Shown here piece after piece: positions 8,124 to 17,911 of a stretch of DNA of 64,000 nucleotides. Each line of letters opens with the position of its first letter. Position 1 is the first letter of the stretch. Both the position numbers and the translations under genes were made by a program. The notes beneath the pieces are model-generated. The model had not been told where the DNA came from, did no database searches, and worked only from the letters and a program-made list of their open reading frames with translations. Origin of the DNA: JAFGIN01 sp050301235. GTDB lineage: Bacteria; Fibrobacterota; Chitinivibrionia; Chitinivibrionales; Chitinispirillaceae. The stretch lies in NCBI GenBank assembly GCA_050301235.1, contig JBNKZD010000320.1:33537-97536 (forward strand), given 5' to 3'.

Positions 8124-9317
8124 TCTCCGGATGAGACAAAAAATGTTGATCTGTTTCTTGTATATCTAAAGGAGAATAACCGCAAGCCGTGGCAAATTGA
8201 GCAAGCTGAAAGGGCTTGTTTGATCTACATACAGATTTTAAAACGGACAAATACAGATTGTAGATTGGAAGCGTACAACATAACTGAAAAACCGGTGAGA
8301 TACAGTGCTGAAATGGTTGTGGAAAAGAGTGCGAAAGACTTCCAATAACCATGAAAAATGGGAAACACTTATTAAGCAAACCGAAAACACTCTCAAATAC
8401 TATGGAGCATTATATCTACTGAGTGCAGCGGTTTGGGAAATATTGCAACTTCAAGGACACGGCTACTCTTCATGTGTCAGATGTACGAATGTATCTGGAA
8501 TATCTTGCGGTAAATCGCAATGTGTCTGCCTCTCATCAAAACCAGGCTTTTAACGGGCTACTATTCTTTTTCCGTCATGTTTTGAATCTCCCATTGAAGG
8601 GCTTGGTTCAACCATAAGGGCAAAAGAGATAAAGACACTCCCCGAAATTCTCTCTTCTGAAGAGCTACAAAATCTTTTCAATGGATTAGAGGGTTCCTTC
8701 AAACTTATTGCTCAGCTTCTCTACGGTTGCGGTTTTCGGCTTGAGGAGGGAATGACTCTTAGAATAAAAGACCTCGATTTTTCTCGTAATATTATCATTC
8801 TGAAACAGGGTAAAGGAAAAAAGGATCGTTCTTTACCCTTACCTCAAGCACTATTGCCACAGTAAAAAGTCATATTCAGAATGTACGCTATATATATGAT
8901 AAGGATATGAATAATGTGTCGTGTAATAGGGTCTTCTTACCGGAATCTTTGCAGACTAAAAGTAAAAAGTATGCAAGAGATTGGGGTTGGTACTGGTTGT
9001 TTCCTGCCCGGGAACTTACGTGGGTAAAAGAGATACGTTGTCACAAAAGATACCATATTCATGAGACCACGTTCCAGAGAGCACTTCAGGCAGCTGCTCA
9101 AAAAGCTCAAATTCCCAGACGTGTAAAATCACATATGCTTCGGTACACATTCAGTACCGATCTGCTTGCCTCTGGATACGATATTCGTCAGATCCAGGAC
9201 TTACTTGGCCACACCGATGTCAGAACGACAATGATTTACACGCATGTTGTACGTCCTGATGCAAAGCCAATAAAGAGTCCACTGGATTTGATAAAAGAGG
9301 TTGAGGAGGAGGGTTGA
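8124..9317 (+). pseudogene. Integron-type tyrosine recombinase (IntI-like), frameshifted
   Basis: A tyrosine recombinase can be followed through four changes of frame: 8124-8348 (N-terminal region with RKPWQIEQAERA), a short piece with KWETLIKQTENTLKYY ending near 8415, 8423-8590 (QRFGKYCNFKD, VRMYLEYLAVNR), 8596-8855 (LIAQLLYGCGFRLEEGMTLRIKDLDF, GKGKKDRSLPLP), and 8866-9317. The last piece has WGWYWLFPA, then HKRYHIHETTFQRALQAA, SHMLRYTFSTDLL and LLGHTDVRTTMIYTHVV. The stretch between WLFPA and FQRA matches the extra motif that separates integron integrases from XerC/D and phage enzymes. The catalytic Arg, His, Arg, His and Tyr are all still readable, so decay looks fairly recent and is by frameshift. 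Sequencing error seems unlikely for four shifts in one gene while its neighbours are intact. Confidence 0.82.
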
Positions 9318-9944
9318 GGTTGAGGAAAATGAGGATGAAGAAAGAATTGGAAGAAGATAAGTGAGGTTTGCAGGTAATTTTAATCGTGTAAACGATGTGT
9401 TGAGTAGAAGAATGATATATAGAATGAATAAAGCAAATGAAACCTGGTTTTTACTGTAAAACGGGAGGCGAACTACAGAAAAGAGAAATTGTGATCGAAA
9501 GTATATTAAAAATGGTAAATTGTCGTCTCAACCACCATTTTGGTGTTTGTAGTAAAATATTAAAGTGAAATGTGGTGCATCTGTGCAGTACATTTCCGGA
9601 TTTTGCGTAATGTACAGGTAGGTACATGTCCTTATTGTACTGGCGGGGGTTACTCTTTACAATAAGGTTAATGGTACGGTTATTATCCGGATTGATCAGG
9701 CTCTGACAATAGAACAATCGTCTATTGAGTTTTTTATTGAGAGTTTTGAGAAGATCCTTGGGTTTGTGATACATAAGTTGTCTTAGTTTAACATAAGCTC
9801 AACAGTACTGTCAAGGGTTAAGCACATTCTACCCCATGCAGAAAAAGTTGCACCATATCACATTGTCTTACTATATTGATTAAAAGCCATACCGGATTCC
9901 AGCTATTCCGGGTATTGTCTACCTTATCATTATCGGATATCTGC
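9318..9944. other. Gene-poor spacer between integrase remnant and the OmpA/MBL gene
   Basis: No gene with a credible start and family resemblance was found. Just after the integrase the DNA is purine-rich (GAGG/GAAG runs, 9300-9365). At 9625-9785 the plus strand has short coding-like pieces in two frames (one with a CPYC motif, one with EQSSIEFFIESFEKIL), which could be the eroded end of an unidentified gene. A 107-codon minus-strand frame over the same bases has no recognisable features. Confidence 0.4.
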
Positions 9945-12900
9945 ATGAAAAACAATTTTGACGAAATAATAACCGTTTCCCTTAAAGAGCTTCAATCGGG
10001 GATTAAGAAAAACATACCGCTCGAAGCCGGGAAATTTTATTGTCTGGTTATTGATACGAATAAGAAGGCGGTGGACAGTGTTCTTATGGAAGATGCGCTG
10101 TTCAATTCAAATAGTGCGGTCCTTCTCCCCGCAAGACTTCCCGATGAAACAATCGGCATCCCTGAAAACCCTGCAATTGATGGACTCGATATGCTGGTCC
10201 ATATAATTGATTACATAACACTCGAGCAGAATGCTAACCGTAAGCTGCTTATCACCGGACATACCGACCGTTCAGCTGAAAATGAGCACAATCGCGAACT
10301 CTCCCGGCTACGGGCAAACTCGCTGTACTACCTTTTGACTGGCAAGCGCCAGCTGTGGGTCGAGACAGTTGAACAGTGTAACTTTCCTAAGACTAATAGT
10401 CTAAAGGCACAGAAGCTTGGCTATCGGAATCAGGATATCAGGTGTGTTCTGAGCTGGATCAGCAGTGCCCAAAGTGGTTTCGGCTGGGATTGCGATCCGC
10501 ACTCTCTGGGCCAGGAAGCTATCGGCGAAAACGATCGGGCTGCCATTAAGGAGTTCCGTGAGCAGTATGCAACATCGTTTGCCGAGAGTTCAGGGCTGTA
10601 TACCACCAGCACACCACTCAAGGAGCCACCAGCAGATCACTGGGGCTGGCTGCATGAAAAAGAGCTTCCCGGATGGGGAGCGGTTTTCGATTTGTTTCAA
10701 GAGTATCTTATAAGGAATTTACGTGATCAATTTAACCACAAAGAGCAAAGCTGGCGTCCGAAGGTTCAAAATGCCCTCGACTGGAGTGTCGATGGTGCAA
10801 CGTCAAACCCTGATGGTCCCTTTGTCGCTATCGGTTGTGGCGAGGAACGTCCACGCTCCGAAAAGAAGTCTTCCGATTCGGTATCAATAGATGAATCGGC
10901 ACCATCTGATAAAAACGCGGGAGACCGTCGCGTGGAAGTTTTCTTTTTCACTCCCGCAGATCTTCCCGAAAAATACCCCTGCCATGAAAAGGCGTGCCTG
11001 AGGACGGTTTGTCAAAATATCTCGGCAACGGAGGAGTGTCCTTTACGAAACAACCTTTTTGTCAACACGATCTATTTTAACCAGCAGACCAGCACCGTCA
11101 CCCTTTCACTCTTTCACGACTGGCACCCACTCACCAAAATTCCCTGCACCCTTTCCTACGAAACGGAAGATGGTACAAGTGGTACCGTAAGCAGCAACAC
11201 CAGCAGCAAGGGAACCTTCTCGGCCCGTGTACCGGCACAGGTCAAAAAAGGAACCTTGAGTACCTCCTATCTCGTCAACGAAACGGGCACAACCCACACC
11301 ATCAGCATCCCTGTCGTGTTTGGAGACCTTCCAGAAGCATCAGAAGAGGAAGGTGCTCTAAAGCGCCTTGCCATGCTTGGCTACTACTCCGATACGATCA
11401 GTCTTGCTGAAGCACAAAATGCGCCCCCGGCACCCGATGCACAAGTCATGGCGATCAGGCGGATGCAGGATACCCACTTTCTGGAAATTACTGGCACCTT
11501 TGATACTGCAACGATCGCAGCACTCGATGAGGAGTTTAAAAAGCCTGGTAGCCTGAAACTGCAGAACTGCAAGTCACAGATCATAGCGCCGGAGGAAGAA
11601 GATCCTGCAAACCCCGCTATCTCGAAAGCACCGGCATCGACGCAAAAACCGGTCCAGAAACGGGAAACGGTGTACTGTACTGTGGATGCTTCGGGATACT
11701 ATGGTGTCAGCCGCAATTATTGTTCAGACCGTCTTTTGCACTTCGAGAAATCTATGTTGACCGACAGTACTGGTCAACCGAGTTTCTTTCAGGAAAATGC
11801 CGATGATACTCCCGCTGAGCTGGAAGAGAAAATTAAAAATTTACAGATCGATTTCAGAGCTGAAGTTAAAGATTTGTATGACGACAAACATCTTGATAAA
11901 CTACTTCTGCGACTTCCCGAACTTCTTACGCCGGAAAAAGCGGGGCCAATATGCACACTGATTGATGAATTAATATCGATCATCGAAATCTATTTGTGTG
12001 ATGATGACAATCTGGCAAAAATGGTCGAACCAAAAGCTATTATGTCAAATCTGTATTCGATCATTAATGATGTTGAAACTGAAACTTGTAACCTCGATTG
12101 GTCGATCAAACGTGGGCGAATCCGCCGATACAATCGCCGACTAAAGCACCATTTCAGAGCACTCACCGTACTGGCGAACGATACCATTCATGAACGCATC
12201 ATCGGAGTCTGCTGTTATGAAGTGTATAATAAGAGAAAAAACAACCAGAAAATCGGTTTAATTGAAGACGAGGCGGCTATCCCGTCAATGCGTAACGGGT
12301 ACTATCAGCATGTTATCTGGCTGGGCGTTGCGGGATACGCAGTGATCAACCATCATGACCGTGAGATCATGCTGATCGATCCATGGCCCTCTTACAGTGC
12401 CATTTACACCCTCTACGAAAACCTGTTTCCCGACAGAACCTTCGAGGGGCAGATAGCCACGGTACTCGATGATGATGATCACGACTTTGATTATTCCGGA
12501 GGTGACGGAGATACAATGATCATCCATCCATCTGCGGAATCAATCATGGATGCTACAACCACCGATGGTGACATTCGCGATGCGCAGAAGGGTTTGAAAC
12601 GACTGGTTGCCTTTGCCAACTTTTTACGCCTTTCTGCAGCACAGGGGTACACCATAACCGGAATCCTTCTGACCCACATCCACTTCGATCATACACCTGA
12701 TATCCCTTACCTGCTGGAATTATTGCATGCAGAAAATGATGGCGAATACACCAACCATATTGACCTTGTTTTTTCAGACAATCCGGGTTCACTTTTTCCC
12801 GGTTTGAAAGGAAATGGGATTCCTGCGGAGAAGTTGCCCCGATTGTATGCGGATTACGATACGATGTACTATCTTAAATCCCTCTACTTTGGTGAAAATG

Positions 12901-13982
12901 GGAATCATGATTTCGGTATGCTGTACTACAAGAATAATAATTCACAGCTGCGACAACTGCATAATCGTAAAAAACTTGATCAGTATGCAGATATCACTGG
13001 TAATGGAAATACTGTTGCATTCAACAACTGGAACAGTGCGACATGGGGATCAATCAAGCAGACGTACAGTTGCGACAGTCACTGGTACGAAATTAGATCG
13101 GCATCGGGTAACCGGTTATATTATGATGATTACATCAATGAACACTGGGAAACGTTTGTTGACGAAATTAACAGTGGCGCAACTGCTGGAAACAGTAGCG
13201 AGGTAAAAAAACAGGCACTACCGGGTACTGCAGCTTCAGAATTTCACGTTGGAAATTTCAAAATTTGTTCCTATGTCTGGGACCACCTCAATACCGGAAG
13301 CGTTCACGAAGGCGAGGACGGAAATGCCGGTGTCGGACAACGAATAACAGCATTCAACGTGCAGTATGCGCACGATCCATGCGCAAAGCGAACATTCTTT
13401 TCTGGTTCATCCGGAGGGATGGAGAGCGAATTTACCTTTCCAGCTCCTCCCGCAAACAATCCGGTCATTGAGACTGATCTTCTTGTTCAGGCGATCGCAG
13501 GCGAGACCTTTAACAATAAGGAGGAGTTTGATAGCAGCCCAATCACCTGGCTTGAAAACCTCTTTGATTTTCTACTTCCCAATAATGTCGAAGAGATGAT
13601 TAAATGCTGGGAGTACACGATGGGTCATTTAAAAGTAAATGATGCTGTCATTGCAACACACTGGGAAGATTTTCCAACCGCAGTCGCCTACAAAAACATC
13701 ATACGGCAATTCTCGAATTTTGGTATCATCCTGCAGAATATCACCATGATCAACGATCTTCTGCTCATGAATGATAAGCGTAAACTATGGAAGGACACCA
13801 ATCTCCTCACCGATCGTCGCTTCTTTATCCTTGGAAGAATGGCAAACGGGGCGCAGCCGGCATCACCATCGGGCACAGCCTTCGAAAAATCTGACGATTT
13901 CGAATACGCCCTCCCCTACAACGCCTCCCGCCTGCTCAACCATCACTACAAACGCAGCTTTGGAGTGGAGATGAAAGGATGA
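9945..13982 (+). CDS. Giant multidomain protein: OmpA-like, peptidoglycan-binding-like and metallo-beta-lactamase-fold regions
   Basis: A 1345-residue protein if started at the ATG at 9945; the frame is open to a TTG at 9876, and numbering here is from that TTG. Residues 75-157 look like an OmpA_C domain (NSNSAVLLP, then LLITGHTDRSAENEHNRELS); its closing strand GDRRVEVFF appears only at about 349, so roughly 190 residues are inserted. A Cys-rich stretch (369-388) and a beta-rich region follow. Residues 493-555 resemble a PG_binding_1 repeat (LAMLGYYS...IRRMQDTHFLEITGTFDTATIAAL). The second half contains an MBL motif, THIHFDH (H934, H936, D938, H939), with a later candidate ligand at TH1262. 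No signal peptide or transmembrane helix is evident. Codons look richer in third-position C than in neighbouring genes, suggesting transfer. Similar OmpA-type domains occur in proteins near VgrG/contractile-injection loci, but none is seen here. The function is unknown. Confidence 0.75.
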   Translation: MKNNFDEIITVSLKELQSGIKKNIPLEAGKFYCLVIDTNKKAVDSVLMEDALFNSNSAVLLPARLPDETIGIPENPAIDGLDMLVHIIDYITLEQNANRKLLITGHTDRSAENEHNRELSRLRANSLYYLLTGKRQLWVETVEQCNFPKTNSLKAQKLGYRNQDIRCVLSWISSAQSGFGWDCDPHSLGQEAIGENDRAAIKEFREQYATSFAESSGLYTTSTPLKEPPADHWGWLHEKELPGWGAVFDLFQEYLIRNLRDQFNHKEQSWRPKVQNALDWSVDGATSNPDGPFVAIGCGEERPRSEKKSSDSVSIDESAPSDKNAGDRRVEVFFFTPADLPEKYPCHEKACLRTVCQNISATEECPLRNNLFVNTIYFNQQTSTVTLSLFHDWHPLTKIPCTLSYETEDGTSGTVSSNTSSKGTFSARVPAQVKKGTLSTSYLVNETGTTHTISIPVVFGDLPEASEEEGALKRLAMLGYYSDTISLAEAQNAPPAPDAQVMAIRRMQDTHFLEITGTFDTATIAALDEEFKKPGSLKLQNCKSQIIAPEEEDPANPAISKAPASTQKPVQKRETVYCTVDASGYYGVSRNYCSDRLLHFEKSMLTDSTGQPSFFQENADDTPAELEEKIKNLQIDFRAEVKDLYDDKHLDKLLLRLPELLTPEKAGPICTLIDELISIIEIYLCDDDNLAKMVEPKAIMSNLYSIINDVETETCNLDWSIKRGRIRRYNRRLKHHFRALTVLANDTIHERIIGVCCYEVYNKRKNNQKIGLIEDEAAIPSMRNGYYQHVIWLGVAGYAVINHHDREIMLIDPWPSYSAIYTLYENLFPDRTFEGQIATVLDDDDHDFDYSGGDGDTMIIHPSAESIMDATTTDGDIRDAQKGLKRLVAFANFLRLSAAQGYTITGILLTHIHFDHTPDIPYLLELLHAENDGEYTNHIDLVFSDNPGSLFPGLKGNGIPAEKLPRLYADYDTMYYLKSLYFGENGNHDFGMLYYKNNNSQLRQLHNRKKLDQYADITGNGNTVAFNNWNSATWGSIKQTYSCDSHWYEIRSASGNRLYYDDYINEHWETFVDEINSGATAGNSSEVKKQALPGTAASEFHVGNFKICSYVWDHLNTGSVHEGEDGNAGVGQRITAFNVQYAHDPCAKRTFFSGSSGGMESEFTFPAPPANNPVIETDLLVQAIAGETFNNKEEFDSSPITWLENLFDFLLPNNVEEMIKCWEYTMGHLKVNDAVIATHWEDFPTAVAYKNIIRQFSNFGIILQNITMINDLLLMNDKRKLWKDTNLLTDRRFFILGRMANGAQPASPSGTAFEKSDDFEYALPYNASRLLNHHYKRSFGVEMKG

Positions 13983-14543
13983 TGCAGATAGCCATTGATT
14001 AAGGGGTAATATTACATTCAAAAGCCTATGGGTGGAACGTCAGCTCCCATCTTGAGGACATCTGTATTCCCGGTAGCGGGGACATACACCAGAGGAGATG
14101 TGTTCAGTTGGATTGTCAAGAGGGTTGCGGGTTCTTCAATGCGTCTGCAATCGCACGAGTGCCCTTAACAGGATCATGTGAGGGCAGAGAAAAACAGTGT
14201 GCCCTGCACTTCAGTGCTGGATTCGGATAGCTTAAGAAAAACCGGCTATTAATTTTTGGAACCAAATTACGTAAAAGCGTTTTTTTTTATTAAATGGTTG
14301 TCCTTTACACTCCAGAAGGTGAGTGTTACTGGAAAAGATCTTTGAGTACAATACGAATAATTGTGCAGACCACTTGTAAGAAACGGCTAACGCTATTTAC
14401 TGTAACTATTTTCAAGAGCTGCACATTTTGACATTGTATTTGGCGTGGTGCATTGATCACGAGTGAGGGACGAAATAGGGGAGACGATATGCGAATAGAC
14501 GAGTATTCTCACACCAAGAATGCGAATAATGTATTGGTTTAAC
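13983..14543. other. Gene-free spacer after the OmpA/MBL gene
   Basis: No supported gene. At about 14018-14230 a frame without a start codon encodes a Cys-containing peptide (six Cys in roughly 65 codons), and a second frame is open over much of it; neither has a family resemblance or a ribosome site. AGGGCA and TGCCCT near 14180-14205 form a weak hairpin. Together with the spacer before the gene, this makes an isolated one-gene island. Confidence 0.4.
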
Positions 14544-15296
14544 TTAAATCTTCCCTAAATCCGAATTTCTGATCCACCCGCTCACCCCATTGGGTAAACT
14601 GACAAGTGACCATTTCTCCTCAGTTTTGCGGATTCTGAACTTGATACCTTCGTGCGCAGTGAAAAGCACTTTTGATCCATCTGGTTCATTTTTAGCATCT
14701 GAGGAAGATGAGAGCAGAACCGCGAACGTTACGTTTTCTTTTTCGTAGATTTTCATTCCTGCACTTGTTCCGATTGCTACGGTAATAATCGAAAAGAGAA
14801 TAGTTCCGTAAATCAGCCAGAGTTTTCCATTACTTTTAACAAAAAACAGTGCACTTGCAAAAATAGATATCAGAAGAAGTAATCCCAGGAAAATCCATAT
14901 TTGGGTATTCAACGAAAAAAGATGATGCACCTGACTGAAGATCATTCCCATAAAACTCTGTTCCGGTTCAGGAATTCTGTCAACGATATTTGATTTGAGA
15001 AACCGGATATTGCTTTTGATATCTTCATCAAGAGGATCAAGCAGTGATGCTTTTTCGTAGTAAAGTCGTGCCAGACCAGGCTTTTTAAGACGATACCAGG
15101 AGTTACCACAATTAAAATAGACGGTACTTGATTCAAAGCCGGATTCAATAATTTTTTCGTAGTAATGAGCAGCACTGTCATATTTCTGTTCTGAATAAAA
15201 GGTGTTCGCTTTCTCAAACCACATGTTTACGGGTGCTGAGAATGCTCCTTTTACTATTAAAAGCCCGAAAAACAGAGCAAATAAAACATTTTTCAT
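14544..15296 (-). CDS. batE: BatE-like TPR and SH3-domain protein
   Basis: Last gene of the Bat (aerotolerance-type) operon. Residues 1-20 are a signal peptide, 25-100 contain TPR motifs (WFEKANTFYSEQKYDSAAHYYEKII and the next repeat), two transmembrane helices lie at about 133-155 and 160-180, and the C-terminus (about 205-250) is an SH3b-like domain ending WSLVSLPNGVSGWIRNSDLG. This TPR, two-helix, SH3 arrangement is the normal BatE order. Its ATG overlaps the batD stop by 4 nt. Bat proteins form a membrane complex with periplasmic domains; their molecular function is not settled. Confidence 0.84.
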   Translation of the reverse strand: MKNVLFALFFGLLIVKGAFSAPVNMWFEKANTFYSEQKYDSAAHYYEKIIESGFESSTVYFNCGNSWYRLKKPGLARLYYEKASLLDPLDEDIKSNIRFLKSNIVDRIPEPEQSFMGMIFSQVHHLFSLNTQIWIFLGLLLLISIFASALFFVKSNGKLWLIYGTILFSIITVAIGTSAGMKIYEKENVTFAVLLSSSSDAKNEPDGSKVLFTAHEGIKFRIRKTEEKWSLVSLPNGVSGWIRNSDLGKI

Positions 15297-17134
15297 GCTG
15301 ATTTTCTCTCCTTGATAGAATCTTTCTCAATTTTTGAGAGAAATACACCGGCCTTTTCGATGATAGTATTTCGAGATGCATCATTAAATGCCATTCCGCC
15401 AAAACGGTAACTGTCAAGCATCTCCATAAATGATGCAAGGTCGGTAATTGTATCCTGACTGTTTGTACGTGTCTGTAATTCTGCCTTGAGTTCATCAAGA
15501 GTACGGCCTGTAGCTGCAAAGCCGAATTTTTGAGAAATAAAATGTTCAAGAATTTCGGCTATTTTTCCAAGAAATTGAGGGGCCGGAAGTGATGTACCCT
15601 GCTTTTTAAGTTGCGCAAGTTTACGTTGAGCCAGTGATGAAGCTTTCTTCCGGGTATTTCTCTCTGCGTTAAGCTCTTTTCTTGATGCCTGCACACTGTA
15701 GAGAATTGAAAAAACGAACAATATGAAGGGTAGGGGCAGAATCACAATAAATACCGGGTTACGGTGCGGGTATCGAGACTGACTTTTGATTTTAACACCA
15801 GTTTTGATATATCGGATGTCCTGACCAACTTCACGAATCTCTTCCTGTGTCAGATAGCGGGTTTGCGGTTTTGTTCCCTCTTTTCCTGCAGTTACATTGA
15901 TAGAGATTGGTTGTGACGATGTCGTCTTATATGTTCCGGATTCCGGATCAAAATAGTTATATTCAATTGGAGGGATTGTCAGTGTACCCTGCTGGCGCGG
16001 AATCAGAAGGTATTTATAATTTTGACGTGTAGAAATACCGGTGGCCTGATTAGTATCTGTAAATACCTGACGTTCCGGTTTGAATACCTCACACTCGTCA
16101 ATTTTTGGAATGGTTAAATCTCCGATGCTTCCTGGACGGGTGTTACCTCGTAAGCCAATCTTTAATGTCACCGATTCCCCGGCAGGTGTTGTAGTCGGCG
16201 AAACCTCAGCAGTGAGATTGAACTTTCCAATGGAACCTGAATACCCCGATGGTGCAGGGACTGGCAACGATTTAACATCGACAGTTATTGCATTAGACAT
16301 TGTTGTTTTGCCAACAGCTTCAACACCACCACCAAAAAAATCTGAACTGAAAAAATCATCAAAGAAAGGATCCATCCGACGGCGCCGATTCTGTTGCAAT
16401 TCATTATATTCGACTGGTATGGATGGGATAATAATTTTACCGGTGTTAAGCGGTACCGCTGCATAATTAAGAAAGTAAACGGTGTATGCTTCACCATCGA
16501 TCATTTCAGATTTCGAAGAAACCTGATTGGTGAATAGTCGCGTCAGAGCAAATGAACTTCCAAACGCCTCTTCGATCTTTGCAACTGCCGGAGAGAAACT
16601 ATTACGTATGTCTACTGATGCTGCTGCTCGTTGAGCGAGTTTGAACGTAAGAATCAGCTGTTCACCAACATACATTGATTTTTTGCTCAATTGAAGCGTT
16701 GCTTTGACATCAACGTTTTTAACCTGTTCGCTGGAAACCGTAAACTGAATTGGTTCTGTCTGGTATTTTGTTCCACCCACATCAACTTCAAGTGAAGGGA
16801 ATGAAAAGGAACCCGAACTTTTCGGAGTAATAACGTAGAGAAAATTAAAAATAATTTCGGTTTTCTGTGATGCCTGACCATTAACTATTTGAATAGAGGA
16901 GTTTGATGACTGTCGCTGATCTGTGCGAAGCACGGTGAACATTTCATTTGATGCAACAGCCGGGGCTGCGATCGAACCGGGATTTTTACCGGTAACCAGT
17001 TGTGCGGTAACCAACGCCTGTTCACCCATTGCGATCCGTGTGCGCTGGGTAGTTGCTGTGAAACGAACCTGTGCTGAAGCAATATTTGCGACAGCTACTG
17101 CTATGAAAAATGCCATTATACTTTTATTAATCAA
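15293..17134 (-). CDS. batD: BatD, oxygen-tolerance-type membrane protein
   Basis: 613 residues. Signal peptide (1-21), then tandem Ig-like periplasmic domains beginning with VRFTATTQRTRIAMGEQALVTAQL, containing the family strand YVGEQLILTFKL and the later SVTLKIGLRGNTRPGSIGDL. A Gly/Phe-rich insert (about 250-275) sits between domains. A transmembrane helix lies near 465-485, and a cytoplasmic helical tail of about 125 residues follows (AQRKLAQLKK, LDELKAELQTR). This is the classic BatD layout. Both ends overlap neighbours (batE and the hydrolase) by 4 nt, so it is translated within one operon. Confidence 0.87.
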   Translation of the reverse strand: MINKSIMAFFIAVAVANIASAQVRFTATTQRTRIAMGEQALVTAQLVTGKNPGSIAAPAVASNEMFTVLRTDQRQSSNSSIQIVNGQASQKTEIIFNFLYVITPKSSGSFSFPSLEVDVGGTKYQTEPIQFTVSSEQVKNVDVKATLQLSKKSMYVGEQLILTFKLAQRAAASVDIRNSFSPAVAKIEEAFGSSFALTRLFTNQVSSKSEMIDGEAYTVYFLNYAAVPLNTGKIIIPSIPVEYNELQQNRRRRMDPFFDDFFSSDFFGGGVEAVGKTTMSNAITVDVKSLPVPAPSGYSGSIGKFNLTAEVSPTTTPAGESVTLKIGLRGNTRPGSIGDLTIPKIDECEVFKPERQVFTDTNQATGISTRQNYKYLLIPRQQGTLTIPPIEYNYFDPESGTYKTTSSQPISINVTAGKEGTKPQTRYLTQEEIREVGQDIRYIKTGVKIKSQSRYPHRNPVFIVILPLPFILFVFSILYSVQASRKELNAERNTRKKASSLAQRKLAQLKKQGTSLPAPQFLGKIAEILEHFISQKFGFAATGRTLDELKAELQTRTNSQDTITDLASFMEMLDSYRFGGMAFNDASRNTIIEKAGVFLSKIEKDSIKERKSA

Positions 17135-17901
17135 CTGAAATGCTCCTTTGCCCAGTCACAGACAGTTGAGATCACCATTTTGACATAAGATACTCTGGAA
17201 AAGTTATGGTCGGCTCCTTCAATCAGAAGGTATGTTGTATCTATGCCGGCTTTTTCTGCCATATTCTTATATTGTATAGATTCATTGACTGCGATTGACT
17301 GGTCCTGATCACCCTGTATCAGAAGTATTGTACCCTTAAATGTTGATGAACACATTGTTACCGGGTTGAATCCGCTTAACCCATCAAGAAATTTGAGACT
17401 CATCTCATGTGGCCCGTTTTCATATAAACCATCACTATTGGCACCAGCATCCAGAAGTTCTTTTCTTCGCTCGATAAGTCCTTCAGGATTTCCAACAGGG
17501 GAGAGTAGTATCAGACCGGTTGCTGTATAATCACCTGCGTGCATTGCAGCAATCATGCCACCAAAACTGTGACCTAATAAAATAATTTTTGATGGCGTGT
17601 ATCGCTTCTGAAGTTCTTTTATAATAAAGTCAAGGTCCCGTTCCATTGATGCAACAGTCATATCCCGGAATAAACCATCACTTTCACCGGATCCGCTAAA
17701 ATCGAACCGGAGGCAGGAAAACCCGATATCTCTCAGTGTACGGGCAATCTTAACAAAGAGATAACCAGGTCCCATTCTCTGTCCTGTAAATCCATGACAG
17801 AACACAACCCAGGGTGCACTCCTGTTGACAGAAAAGTGGAGTGAGCCCCTGATTTCCTGGTCACGATCGTTTTTCCACTGAAAAAATTCAAAATCGTTCA
17901 T
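17131..17901 (-). CDS. Alpha/beta hydrolase embedded in the bat operon
   Basis: A 256-residue serine hydrolase. FCHGFTGQRMGPGYLF forms the oxyanion-hole strand, GHSFGGMIAAMHA the nucleophile elbow (Ser near 111), GDQDQSI the acid region and GADHNFS the catalytic His. No signal peptide, so it is cytoplasmic. It resembles the dienelactone-hydrolase/acylaminoacyl-peptidase-like esterases; the substrate is unknown. It is unusual between batC and batD, but the ATGA overlap with batD and an 11-nt gap from batC show it is part of the same transcript. Confidence 0.85.
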   Translation of the reverse strand: MNDFEFFQWKNDRDQEIRGSLHFSVNRSAPWVVFCHGFTGQRMGPGYLFVKIARTLRDIGFSCLRFDFSGSGESDGLFRDMTVASMERDLDFIIKELQKRYTPSKIILLGHSFGGMIAAMHAGDYTATGLILLSPVGNPEGLIERRKELLDAGANSDGLYENGPHEMSLKFLDGLSGFNPVTMCSSTFKGTILLIQGDQDQSIAVNESIQYKNMAEKAGIDTTYLLIEGADHNFSRVSYVKMVISTVCDWAKEHFS

Positions 17902-17911
17902 TATGCTGCTT

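Noticed and set aside
7945..8379. 144-codon minus-strand frame over the integrase remnant
   Set aside because: Antisense to readable integrase codons; no family resemblance.
9451..9774. 107-codon minus-strand frame in the island spacer
   Set aside because: No recognisable motif or ribosome binding site, and coding-like pieces on the other strand contradict it.
14018..14230. Cys-containing frame after the OmpA/MBL gene
   Set aside because: No start codon or ribosome site; second frame equally open, so no support for a gene.
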